A stretch of DNA of 64,000 nucleotides from Planctomycetes bacterium UBA7888 (GTDB lineage: Bacteria; Planctomycetota; UBA1135), in assembly GCA_002500505.1 (NCBI GenBank), contig DLRM01000043.1:132505-196504 (forward strand). The letters run 5' to 3'. Shown here one piece after another: positions 52,166-60,463 of the stretch. The notes below the pieces were generated by a model. The model was given only the letters and a program-made list of their open reading frames with translations, ran no database searches and was not told the origin of the DNA. The stretch's first letter is position 1. Every line of letters starts with the position of its first letter. The position numbers were made by a program, and so were the translations under genes.

Positions 52166-52184
52166 GACCTAGTATTTTAGGTCA
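52165..52184. promoter_or_regulatory. Inverted repeat at thiolase start
   Basis: TGACCTA and TAGGTCA, separated by 6 bp, form a perfect 7-bp inverted repeat ending on the A of the thiolase ATG. It could be an operator for a dimeric repressor or a start-sequestering hairpin. No regulator gene is adjacent. Confidence 0.35.
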
Positions 52185-52209
52185 CCCCAATCCCTTTGTT
52201 CAGGGTTTT

Positions 52210-54630
52210 TCAGACCGAGACTTTTTCTTCTTCTGCCCCAACCAGCTTGCGCTCGGCGGCATGAACAACTTTCAACATGTCCACCAAACTGTCAGGGTTT
52301 AAAGAAATGGTGTCAATGCCACGCTCGACTAGCCACTGCGTGATTTCGGGGAAATCGCTCGGCGCCTGACCACAAATACCGATGTACTTGCCCTTCGCTT
52401 TGCAGGCAAAAATCGCCATTTCCATCATTTTAAGAACGGCACTATTCCGTTCGTCGAAGCCGGTGAGAAGACCGGAGTCCCTGTCCACGCCCAGGGTCAA
52501 CTGAGTAAGGTCGTTGGAGCCGATACTCATGCCATCAAAGTGTTCCAAGAACTCGTCGGCCATCAGCGCGTTAACGGGCAATTCACACATCAGGTATACC
52601 TTCAAATCTCGTTCGCCGCGACGAAGGCCGTGCCGAGCCATGAGATCTAAAACCTGCTTCCCCTCCTCTACCGTTCTCACGAAAGGAATCATGGGAATGA
52701 CATTGGTCAACCCCATCCCTTCTCGAACTTCGCGCAAAGCGTCACACTCCAAAGAAAATGCCTCTTCAAATTCCTCAGAGTAGTACCGAGAGGCCCCACG
52801 AAACCCAATCATGGGATTTTCTTCAATGGGCTCAAAGGCATGCCCACCAAGAAGGGCGGCATACTCATTCGATTTGAAGTCCGAAGTTCGCACAACAACG
52901 GGCCGCGGATAAAAGGCAGCGGCAATCGTTCCTATCCCCTCCGCCAAGCGAAGCACAAAGTAGTCGCGCGGGCTGGAGTATCCGGCAATTGCGGGATCGA
53001 CCTCTTCACGCACCTCATCTGTCAAGTTTTCATATTCCAGTAAGGCTCGCGGATGAACACGAATAGAGTTATTGATAATGAACTCCAAGCGGGCGAGTCC
53101 GATGCCCTCAGCAGGAAGCCGCGCGTGGTGAAGAGCCTGATCAGGGTCTGCCACATTCAAGTACAAGTCTGTCCTTGGTTTCTCCAAACCACTGAGGTCA
53201 TAACGGTCCATTTTCCATTCGGCCCGCCCAGCGTAAACATAACCGGCTTCCCCTTCCGCACAAGAAACCGTGACCTCTTCCCCATCAGGCATCGTTTCGG
53301 TGCAATCGCCCGTTCCAACAATAGCCGGAATCCCTAGCTCCCGCGCAATGATGGCGGCGTGACAGGTTCGGCCGCCACGATTGGTAACCAGAGCGGAGGC
53401 AATCTTCATAATCGGCTCCCAATCAGGGTCCGTGATATCCGTGACCAAAATCTCCCCAGCCTGCAATTGATGCATGTCCTCTGCATCCAAAATCACGCGC
53501 GCGCGACCAGCGGCGATTCGTTTACCCACAGAACGACCTTCGGCTATCACCTCACCGTGCTGCTGCATTTGGAACACCTCGTGATAAATTCCTAAATCAC
53601 CGGAATGGACCGTTTCCGGGCGAGCTTGCAGAATGTACAACTTCCCATCTTGACCATCTTTTGCCCATTCAATGTCCATGGGAGTGTCCTTCCCCGCGTG
53701 GTTGGAATAGTGGTCTTCAATGGCCAAAGCAAAGCGAGAAAGTTCCAAGACTTCATGGTCCTGCAAAGAGAACGTATTTCTCGAAAGCTTAGAAACAGGA
53801 ACATTCCGAACCGAAGCACCTGCACTGGCCTCGCGGGAGTACACCATCTTCAATGCCTTCTCTCCTAAGCGGCGGGAAAGAATCGGACGCTTCCCCTCCC
53901 GAAGGGCAGGTTTAAAAATCCGAAACTCATCAGGGTTAACAGTGCCCTGTACCACATTTTCACCCAGACCCCAGGCAGAATTAATCAAAATAATGTCTCG
54001 AAAACCAGACTCCGTATCCAACGTGAACATTACCCCTGAAGATCCACGGTCGGAACGTACCATTTTCTGAACGGCCACAGCGATTAAGACGCCATCGTGC
54101 GGAAAGTTTTGGTCGTTGCGATATGAAATAGCTCGGTTCGTGAACAAGGATGCAAAAACACGTTTCACAGCTTCCATTAAATTCAAGGAACCGCGAATGT
54201 TGAGATAACTTTCTTGCTGTCCCGCAAAACTAGCATTCGGTAAATCTTCGGCAGTTGCTGATGAACGAACTGCAACATCGCAATTTGTTCCATATTCTTC
54301 CTCCATTCCACGATAGGCTTCAACGACTTGTTCACGAATTTCTTCGGGGAATTCTCCGTCCAAAATACCCGCACGAATCGAAGCTCCTGCTTGTTCAAGG
54401 GCATTCAAATCACCTTCAGGAAGCCCGGCAAGCGTTTCGCGAATGAACTCTTCCAGCTGATTATGCGACAAGAACGATTGGTAAGCGCCAACGGTAACCG
54501 CGAAACCGCCAGGAACCCGAACGCCTAGGTTTCCTAGCTGGGTCACCATTTCTCCGAGAGAAGAGCATTTCCCCCCGACCAATGGGAGGTCCGTAAGTCC
54601 AAGCTTGTTGAATGAGAGCGTGTACGACAT
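52210..54630 (-). CDS. ppsA: Phosphoenolpyruvate synthase
   Basis: This enzyme of about 806 residues converts pyruvate and ATP to phosphoenolpyruvate for gluconeogenesis. The ATP-grasp domain starts LVGGKCSSLGEMV and has VAVRSSATAEDLPNASFAGQ. The phosphohistidine domain contains TNRGGRTCHAAIIARELG with the swivelling His, and the C-terminal PEP domain holds MIGFRGASRYYSE, SIGSNDLTQLTLGVDRD and GICGQAPSDFPE. The start ATG 54630 gives MSYTLSFNKLG, as in the family, with GGGGG upstream; earlier starts would add 22 residues. It suggests growth on C2/C3 or amino-acid carbon. Confidence 0.95.
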   Translation of the reverse strand: MSYTLSFNKLGLTDLPLVGGKCSSLGEMVTQLGNLGVRVPGGFAVTVGAYQSFLSHNQLEEFIRETLAGLPEGDLNALEQAGASIRAGILDGEFPEEIREQVVEAYRGMEEEYGTNCDVAVRSSATAEDLPNASFAGQQESYLNIRGSLNLMEAVKRVFASLFTNRAISYRNDQNFPHDGVLIAVAVQKMVRSDRGSSGVMFTLDTESGFRDIILINSAWGLGENVVQGTVNPDEFRIFKPALREGKRPILSRRLGEKALKMVYSREASAGASVRNVPVSKLSRNTFSLQDHEVLELSRFALAIEDHYSNHAGKDTPMDIEWAKDGQDGKLYILQARPETVHSGDLGIYHEVFQMQQHGEVIAEGRSVGKRIAAGRARVILDAEDMHQLQAGEILVTDITDPDWEPIMKIASALVTNRGGRTCHAAIIARELGIPAIVGTGDCTETMPDGEEVTVSCAEGEAGYVYAGRAEWKMDRYDLSGLEKPRTDLYLNVADPDQALHHARLPAEGIGLARLEFIINNSIRVHPRALLEYENLTDEVREEVDPAIAGYSSPRDYFVLRLAEGIGTIAAAFYPRPVVVRTSDFKSNEYAALLGGHAFEPIEENPMIGFRGASRYYSEEFEEAFSLECDALREVREGMGLTNVIPMIPFVRTVEEGKQVLDLMARHGLRRGERDLKVYLMCELPVNALMADEFLEHFDGMSIGSNDLTQLTLGVDRDSGLLTGFDERNSAVLKMMEMAIFACKAKGKYIGICGQAPSDFPEITQWLVERGIDTISLNPDSLVDMLKVVHAAERKLVGAEEEKVSV

Positions 54631-54692
54631 AGGTGCCCCCATTCTGCCCATGCGCCCTAGAGATTGGAGAGAAAATTCCCAAAAATGAACGG

Positions 54693-55154
54693 TCATTCAC
54701 CCTGAAGGTCGGGGAGGGCGAATTTCCGCTGGTACTCAAAAATCAGAGACGTTTCAAGGTGCTCGACTTCGGGTCTAGAAGTAAGGGAATCTAATGCAAC
54801 ATCCCGAAGATGGTCCGAGTCCCGCACCGCAACCTGCACTAAATAATCGTGGTCACCGGACACATGCCAGAGAGCGATAACCTCGGGGAGGCACAAAAGG
54901 TAGTCGTGAAATCCAAGGATTTCAGCTTTGGAATGCTTCCGAAGGCGAATGCCCACGAAAGCCTGCAAAGTAATCCCAAGAGCAGAGGGATCCACCTCCA
55001 CATGTGCCCCCCTGATGACTCCCCGCTCGGTTAGACGACGAACCCGCTCGAGGCAGGATGAAGGGGACAAACCCACCCGCCCAGCAAGCTCCTTGTTCGA
55101 CAATCGAGCATTATTCTGCAGTTCAGCCAAAATACAGGATTCAATTCGGTCCAT
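54693..55154 (-). CDS. Lrp/AsnC family transcriptional regulator
   Basis: This 153-residue one-component regulator has an N-terminal winged helix-turn-helix (about 1-60: ILAELQNNARLSNKELAGRVGLSPSS, LTERGVIRGAHVEVD). A C-terminal RAM/ligand domain follows (about 65-145) with GVGIR-like strands, VSGDHDYLVQV and a closing FEYQRKF. It faces the Cys/Met-metabolism PLP enzyme across a 63-bp spacer, the arrangement of the MdeR-type regulators of methionine gamma-lyase and the DecR-type regulators of cysteine desulfidases. It probably controls that enzyme in response to an amino acid. Confidence 0.93.
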   Translation of the reverse strand: MDRIESCILAELQNNARLSNKELAGRVGLSPSSCLERVRRLTERGVIRGAHVEVDPSALGITLQAFVGIRLRKHSKAEILGFHDYLLCLPEVIALWHVSGDHDYLVQVAVRDSDHLRDVALDSLTSRPEVEHLETSLIFEYQRKFALPDLQGE

Positions 55155-55165
55155 ATATGCAATTC

Positions 55166-55209
55166 TATACTATTCCGCAGACTATTCGGCACAAACCGCA
55201 CAATATTCG
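55166..55209. promoter_or_regulatory. Candidate promoter and Lrp-type operator repeats
   Basis: The spacer between the Lrp-like and PLP-enzyme genes has a TATACT -10-like box (55166-55171). Three similar direct repeats follow: TATTCCGCAG at 55171, TATTCGGCAC at 55184 and TATTCGAAGA at 55204. Repeated AT-rich half-sites are usual for Lrp-family binding. The role is inferred from position. Confidence 0.35.
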
Positions 55210-55217
55210 AAGATAAT

Positions 55218-56399
55218 GTGGCAATGGACCCTTCCTTCCTCACCCAATCCGTCCACGCTGGCCGTGAAGACCTCTCCGAACTGGGCGTCCATGCTCCGCC
55301 CTTGGACTACTCCAGTACCTATCCGATCCATGATTTAGAGCAAGGCATGGCCAGCATTGACGCCTTTGTCAAAGGGGAGGCTCGGGCAAAAAACCCGATT
55401 TACTCCCGCCTTTTCAACCCAACTGTGAATCGCTGGGAACAAGCCGTTGCCCAACTTGAAGGCGCCGAGGCTGGATGTGTCGCTTTTTCCTCTGGCATGG
55501 CAGCCGCAACTGCAGCCCTTATGGCACTCCGGGTTTTATCCGTCGACGACGGTAAGCCGCGCACTCATGTCGTTGCCGTCCGCCCCCTCTATGGCGGAAC
55601 CGACCACTTGCTCGCCAATGGCCTCATGGGCCTCGAAGTCACTTGGGCTCAAGCTGATGAAATCGCTTCAGCCATTCGTGAAGACACGGGATTGATTTGG
55701 ATTGAAACTCCCGCTAACCCCACTCTTCAAGTCGTGGATATCGCCGCCGCCGCCAAAGCCGCTGGAGATATCCCCGTAATCGTAGACAACACTTTCTCCA
55801 CCCCCATTCTTCAACGCCCTATCGAACACGGCGCCAGCCTGGTATTGCATAGCGCAACCAAGTTCCTTGGTGGGCACGGCGATGTCCTGGCAGGAGTCGT
55901 TGCCTGCAAAGATGAACAATGGGCCATGGCCTTACGGCAAATTCGAATTGTGACCGGAGGAGTTTTGCACCCTCAAGCAGCATGGCTACTGCATCGCTCA
56001 CTACCAACACTTCCACTTCGCGTACAACAAGCCCAAAGAAACGCTCAAGCCCTCGTTGCCTGGTTGCGTAGTCGTGACGGTATTGACCAAGTGTTCTACC
56101 CCGACAATTGCGAAGTCGCGAAGCGCCAAATGGACGGTCCTGGAGCTATTCTGGCTTTTGAAGTTCGAGGTGGGCATGATGCCGCCGCAAAGGTCATGAA
56201 AAAGGTGAAGCTCTGTACTCCAGCCGTAAGTTTGGGTTCGACGGACACCTTGATTCAACACCCAGCTGGCTTAACTCACCGTATTGTCGAAGAACACGCC
56301 CGGAAAGAGTTCGGAATTACGGAAGGGCTACTCCGTGTTTCTGCGGGAATTGAAAGTTCTGCCGACATCATTGCCGATTTAGAGCAAGCATTAAGCTGA
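55218..56399 (+). CDS. Cys/Met metabolism PLP-dependent lyase
   Basis: This 393-residue member of the cystathionine gamma-synthase/beta-lyase/methionine gamma-lyase family uses pyridoxal phosphate. The PLP Lys is in VLHSATKFLGGHGDVLAG. Other landmarks are NPIYSRLFNPTVNRWEQAVA, FSSGMAAATAAL, IWIETPANPTLQVVDI, IVDNTFSTPILQ and a late VSLGSTDTLIQHPAGLTH. The motif with a divergent Lrp regulator favours a catabolic lyase (methionine gamma-lyase-like). GTG 55218 and ATG 55224 are both possible starts. It converges with the acetoacetyl-CoA synthetase gene, overlapping 9 bp. Confidence 0.93.
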   Translation: MAMDPSFLTQSVHAGREDLSELGVHAPPLDYSSTYPIHDLEQGMASIDAFVKGEARAKNPIYSRLFNPTVNRWEQAVAQLEGAEAGCVAFSSGMAAATAALMALRVLSVDDGKPRTHVVAVRPLYGGTDHLLANGLMGLEVTWAQADEIASAIREDTGLIWIETPANPTLQVVDIAAAAKAAGDIPVIVDNTFSTPILQRPIEHGASLVLHSATKFLGGHGDVLAGVVACKDEQWAMALRQIRIVTGGVLHPQAAWLLHRSLPTLPLRVQQAQRNAQALVAWLRSRDGIDQVFYPDNCEVAKRQMDGPGAILAFEVRGGHDAAAKVMKKVKLCTPAVSLGSTDTLIQHPAGLTHRIVEEHARKEFGITEGLLRVSAGIESSADIIADLEQALS

Positions 56400-58286
56400 G
56401 AAAAACTCCAAGGCTTCCGGATTCGCAAGAGCCTCGGTGTTCTTAACCGGCCTGCCGTGCAAAACATCGCGGACAGCAATTTCGGAAATTTTCCCAGAAC
56501 GGGTTCGAGGGATATCGGGAACCGCACGAATTTCAGCAGGCACGTGGCGAGGGCTCGCACCTTCACGGATGCGTTTTCGGATTTGGGACTCAAGGGTATC
56601 GCAAAGTTCTTCCCCCTCTGACAGGCGCACAAACAATACCACCTCTTGATCTCCATCATGAGTGTTTCGGCCCACCACAATGGCTTCGGCTATCGCTGGG
56701 ATTTGTTCAACTTGCCGATAAATCTCAGCCGTGCCAATGCGGACTCCACCTGGATTTAAAGTTGCATCAGAACGACCATAAATCGTAAGACCGCCATTTC
56801 CTGAAAGCTGAACCCAATCGCCATGCCGCCAAATACCCGGATAGTGGTCAAAATAAGCTGCGTGGTACTTGTCACCGCCCTCATCTTTCCAAAATCCAGT
56901 TGGCATGGAAGGGAAGGGAGCGGTGCAAACCAACTCGCCTTGCTCCTCCACCAAAGCCTGGCCCTGATCATCCCAAACTTCCACTGCCATCCCGAGACCG
57001 CGACACTGCAACTCGCCCCGACGCACTGGAAGGATGGGGTTTCCCAAAGCAAAACAGGAAATCAAATCGGTGCCTCCCGAAATGCTGGCAATCTGCACTC
57101 CTGGCACATTTTCGGTTAGCCAGTCAAATGACTCGGGGGCCAAAGGAGAACCCGTCGAAAGAACTGTGCGGAGTTCAGGAAGGGCTGGAGGTTCATACCC
57201 CGCCTTCTTGCAAGCATCTACCCACTTGGCTGAAGTTCCTAAAAAATGGAGGCCCTCCTTGGCCGCAAAATCCCAAATAGCCTCAGGGCCAGGGTGAAAA
57301 GGGTTTCCATCCCAAAGATAAATCGTGGCACCGGAAGCCAAACCGGTGATTAACCAATTCCACATCATCCAACCCGTTGTAGTGAAATAGAAAAGCTTCT
57401 CTCCCTCACGCAGGTCGCAGTGCAAACGATGCTCCTTCAAATGTTGCAGGAGAGTTCCACCTTGCCCATGCACAATACACTTTGGCTTGCCAGTTGTCCC
57501 CGAGCTAAACATCACATACAAGGGGTGATCAAAAGGCAGAGATTTGAACTCCAAGGAAGCCCCCGCCCCATTGGCGCAAAGCTGCTCAAACGAAATGGAT
57601 TTTTCAAGCTGAGCTTCGGAGTTCAAATAACTCAATAAAACAGTTTGCTTTAAGCTTGGTAAAGCCGCAACCACTTCCCGGATTTTCGGGCGAATATCAA
57701 AGCCCTTACCTTTGTACACATAACCATCGCAAACAATCAAAATCTTAGGCTCAATTTGTCCAAATCGATCTAGAACGCTGGAAGCACCAAAATCAGGAGA
57801 ACAAGAACACCAAACTGCGCCGAGAGAATTTGCGGCCAAGGCCGCAATTACCGCTTCAGGCGAATTCGGAAGCCAACCCGCAACTCGGTCTCCTTGACCG
57901 ACCCCAGCAGCACGAAGACCTGCTGCACAGGAGGCAACTTGGGAAATCAAGTCATCGCGTGAAATCTCTTCTCGGAGGCCATCCTCGCGCACAAACGAAA
58001 TCGCCGTTTCTGATCCCCGAAAACGCAAGAGGTTTTCAGCAAAGGAAAGACGCGCTTCTGGGAACCACTTGGCGCCAGGCATGGCATTAGGGTTTTCGCA
58101 AACCGTCCCCCCCATCTCGCCAACCACCCCGAACTCCTCCCATAGACTTTTCCAAAACTCTTCCCGATTCTCCACCGACCACTTCCAAAAAGAAGCGTAA
58201 TCCTCAAAGCCGTGCGCGCGCATGGATGCGGTCATTTGAGCGGCATCAATCGCAGAAGCTTCAGGTTCCCAGAGGGCTTCGTTCAT
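56391..58286 (-). CDS. Acetoacetyl-CoA synthetase
   Basis: This 631-residue acyl-CoA synthetase (ANL superfamily) activates acetoacetate with ATP and CoA, feeding ketone bodies to thiolase. The AACS signature is at the N-terminus (SFWKWSVENREEFWKSLWEE). The AMP-binding core has MFSSGTTGKPKCIVHGQGG, FFYTTTGWMMWNWL-like segments, the YGRSDATLNPGGVRIGTAEI motif and the catalytic Lys region RTRSGKISEIAVRDVL. The start overlaps the stop of a 24-codon ORF (ATGA). It converges with the PLP-enzyme gene. Confidence 0.93.
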   Translation of the reverse strand: MNEALWEPEASAIDAAQMTASMRAHGFEDYASFWKWSVENREEFWKSLWEEFGVVGEMGGTVCENPNAMPGAKWFPEARLSFAENLLRFRGSETAISFVREDGLREEISRDDLISQVASCAAGLRAAGVGQGDRVAGWLPNSPEAVIAALAANSLGAVWCSCSPDFGASSVLDRFGQIEPKILIVCDGYVYKGKGFDIRPKIREVVAALPSLKQTVLLSYLNSEAQLEKSISFEQLCANGAGASLEFKSLPFDHPLYVMFSSGTTGKPKCIVHGQGGTLLQHLKEHRLHCDLREGEKLFYFTTTGWMMWNWLITGLASGATIYLWDGNPFHPGPEAIWDFAAKEGLHFLGTSAKWVDACKKAGYEPPALPELRTVLSTGSPLAPESFDWLTENVPGVQIASISGGTDLISCFALGNPILPVRRGELQCRGLGMAVEVWDDQGQALVEEQGELVCTAPFPSMPTGFWKDEGGDKYHAAYFDHYPGIWRHGDWVQLSGNGGLTIYGRSDATLNPGGVRIGTAEIYRQVEQIPAIAEAIVVGRNTHDGDQEVVLFVRLSEGEELCDTLESQIRKRIREGASPRHVPAEIRAVPDIPRTRSGKISEIAVRDVLHGRPVKNTEALANPEALEFFSA

Positions 58287-58357
58287 TTCTTCATCTCTGC
58301 TATTAGGTTACCAGCGAGGAGGGCACCAAGTCCCAAGAGACGGCGGCGGTCATTCAT
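58283..58357 (-). CDS. Possible 24-residue peptide coupled to acetoacetyl-CoA synthetase
   Basis: This short reading frame encodes MNDRRRLLGLGALLAG and ends NLIAEMKK. It has a basic start, a hydrophobic centre and an RRRLLGLG stretch reminiscent of a Tat-type signal. AGGA lies 10 nt before the ATG, and its TGA overlaps the synthetase ATG (ATGA). It could be a leader peptide, a tiny membrane protein or a relic of a signal sequence. Only size, ribosome site and coupling support it. Confidence 0.35.
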   Translation of the reverse strand: MNDRRRLLGLGALLAGNLIAEMKK

Positions 58358-58377
58358 CGAAGAGATATCCTAAGACC

Positions 58378-58794
58378 ATGGCCGCCACCTTCGAACACGC
58401 CAATATCACCGTACGGGATATCCACGCAGCTCTCCGCTTCCTTCAAGCGGCTCTTCCCAAATGGCAGGTACGCTACGAAGGCGAGGGCGAAAGAGGCCCC
58501 TGGCTTCATTTTGGCGATGACGAGACCTACATTGGCCTGGACACTGCTGTGGAAGCTACTGAGGGAGGCCGCAAGCCCTATCACCACACCGGTTGCAACC
58601 ACATTGGGTTCGTGGTGGACGACCTCAGTGCCCTCCGCGAGCGCCTCAAAGCTGCTGGGTACGAAGAAGGTATGCTTGCCCTGGACCACCCTCACCGCCT
58701 CCGCGCCTATTTCTACGACGAAGACGGCATCGAGTGGGAGTTTATTGAGTACCTGTCGAACAACCCCTCAGAACGCAATGATTACACTTTCTAA
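58378..58794 (+). CDS. VOC family (glyoxalase-like) protein
   Basis: This 138-residue vicinal-oxygen-chelate protein has two beta-alpha-beta-beta-beta modules. It begins FEHANITVRDIHAALRFLQ and has YHHTGCNHIGFVVDDLSALRERL and YFYDEDGIEWEFIEYL. The His and Glu residues at these places are the usual metal ligands. Enzymes of this fold include lyases, dioxygenases and resistance proteins, and the sequence does not show which. The next gene, a cupin, follows 71 bp later. Confidence 0.87.
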   Translation: MAATFEHANITVRDIHAALRFLQAALPKWQVRYEGEGERGPWLHFGDDETYIGLDTAVEATEGGRKPYHHTGCNHIGFVVDDLSALRERLKAAGYEEGMLALDHPHRLRAYFYDEDGIEWEFIEYLSNNPSERNDYTF

Positions 58795-58865
58795 AAGCTT
58801 TCAAGAGCTTCCATCTTGTAACCGAAAGAGGTGTAGCTTAGGCTGAATTACCCAGGAGGTCCCTC

Positions 58866-59183
58866 ATGACTGCCCCTTACCCCATTCCCGTGGACGAAAC
58901 TCAAGTTGCCAACGACTGGCGCAAGCGCGGCTATGACTGCGAGCACAAACTTGATGAACCGGGGACGGAGCTCGTGGACTATCTTCACGATGTAGATGAA
59001 CTCCATGTGGTGCTTGAGGGCGAGATGGAAATCTCTTTCGGCCAAACCACGCTACATCCCGACCCAGGCGAAGAAATTTTTGTCCCTGCGGGTGCACTTC
59101 ACACCGTCCGCAATATCGGCACTTCCCCTCTTCGCCGCCTCCGCGGGCACTTTGTTCTCAGAGAGGGCGAAGAAGAAGCCTAG
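58866..59183 (+). CDS. Cupin domain protein
   Basis: This 105-residue small beta-barrel protein has the cupin metal-site motif HDVDELHVVLEGEMEI...E, about 41-55, and the second-half PAGALHTVRN. AGGAGGT sits 6 nt before the ATG, one of the best ribosome sites in the window. Single-domain cupins are often isomerases, dioxygenases or sugar/ligand-binding proteins; no specific role is visible. Its stop overlaps the convergent MscS gene by 4 bp. Confidence 0.88.
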   Translation: MTAPYPIPVDETQVANDWRKRGYDCEHKLDEPGTELVDYLHDVDELHVVLEGEMEISFGQTTLHPDPGEEIFVPAGALHTVRNIGTSPLRRLRGHFVLREGEEEA

Positions 59184-60454
59184 AGCTTTTTATCGCTTTC
59201 GAGTATTGAATCCCCTCGAAAATCTGCTCCCGTGGGGCGCTGGTAAACCCGCAAGTCAAACTCAGGAAGAACGGCAAGAATGTGGTCAAAAATATCGGCA
59301 AGGATGGCTTCGTATTGCGCCCATCGCTGTTCACTGCTGAACAAATAAATCTGAACCGGCAAACCAAATTCATCCGGAGCTAAATGCCGGACTAAGAAGG
59401 TCATGTCCTTGTGCGTTGCCGGCTGCTGCCGCAACCAACAGTCCAAGTAAGCCCGGAAGGTGCCAATATTGGTGAGTCGGCGACCGTTTACCAAACTCGC
59501 ATCGTCCGTCCCTTTCTCCTGATTCCAGCGCAAGAGCTCCTCCCGCTTCCCCTGCAAATAAGGAGCAAGAGACTGAACCTCCGTGAGCTTTGAAAAATCT
59601 TCCTCACTCAAAAATCGGATGGAATTCATATCAATTCGAACAGCCCGTTTGATGCGTCGGCCTCCAGAATCGCTCATGCCGCGCCAGTTTTTAAAACTTT
59701 CGCTAATCAGGGCATACGTGGGGATCGTGGTAATTGTTTTGTCCCAGTTTTGAACACGCACGGTATTCAATGAAATATCAATGACATCCCCATCTGCTCC
59801 AAACTTCGGAACCTCAATCCAATCCCCATGTCGCACTAAATCCTGTGTGGAAATTTGAATACTAGCGACCAAACCCAAAATAGAGTCTTTGAACACCAAC
59901 ATCAAAACTGCGGTTAGAGCCCCAAGGCCACCGAGCAGGGCCCAAGGGGAGCGGTCAAACAAAGCGGCAATCGCTACGATAGCCGCAAACAACCAAACAA
60001 CTATTTTAAGAACTTGAACCCAGCTCTTCACTGGCTTGTCTTCTAGGGCTGGAACCTTTTGAGCTCTAGCCACCAAAAAGTTAAGCATGGCATCTGCAAC
60101 TGCGGCACCAATTAATGCGATGTATGCAAATGAAAGTCGAAGAAACAGGGCTAAGAAAAAAGAATCGCCACCCACAAAGGCCGCAGAAAACAAATATAGA
60201 ACAAGAGCTGGCGCTATGTGAGAAAGTCGGTCAAAAACGCGGCAGGAAATGAGATCGTCGTCCCACGTTGATTTCGTACGCTTGGCAAACCCTTTGATGA
60301 CTCGCAACATTAAGCGTTTGGCAATGAAATTAGCCGCCCAAGCCGCCACAAAAAGGGCCAACAATCCCAAAGACTGAGCGAGCATCTCCACCCAAAGATT
60401 GCTGGGCAGAGCAAATTTGCTTAAAAATTCAGTAATCAGTCCCTGCAGGTTCAT
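59180..60454 (-). CDS. Mechanosensitive channel, MscS/YbdG type
   Basis: This 424-residue inner-membrane channel opens under membrane tension to release osmolytes. About five hydrophobic helices (about 22-205) lead into the MscS pore region (LLGGLGALTAVLMLVFKDSILGLVASIQI), then the beta domain with GDWIEVPKFGADGDVIDISLNTVRVQNWDKTITTIPTY. The C-terminal cage is long, with LVNGRRLTNIGTFRAYLDCWL and QIYLFSS, resembling YbdG/MscM rather than the 286-residue MscS. Confidence 0.9.
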   Translation of the reverse strand: MNLQGLITEFLSKFALPSNLWVEMLAQSLGLLALFVAAWAANFIAKRLMLRVIKGFAKRTKSTWDDDLISCRVFDRLSHIAPALVLYLFSAAFVGGDSFFLALFLRLSFAYIALIGAAVADAMLNFLVARAQKVPALEDKPVKSWVQVLKIVVWLFAAIVAIAALFDRSPWALLGGLGALTAVLMLVFKDSILGLVASIQISTQDLVRHGDWIEVPKFGADGDVIDISLNTVRVQNWDKTITTIPTYALISESFKNWRGMSDSGGRRIKRAVRIDMNSIRFLSEEDFSKLTEVQSLAPYLQGKREELLRWNQEKGTDDASLVNGRRLTNIGTFRAYLDCWLRQQPATHKDMTFLVRHLAPDEFGLPVQIYLFSSEQRWAQYEAILADIFDHILAVLPEFDLRVYQRPTGADFRGDSILESDKKL

Positions 60455-60463
60455 TCTGGAATT

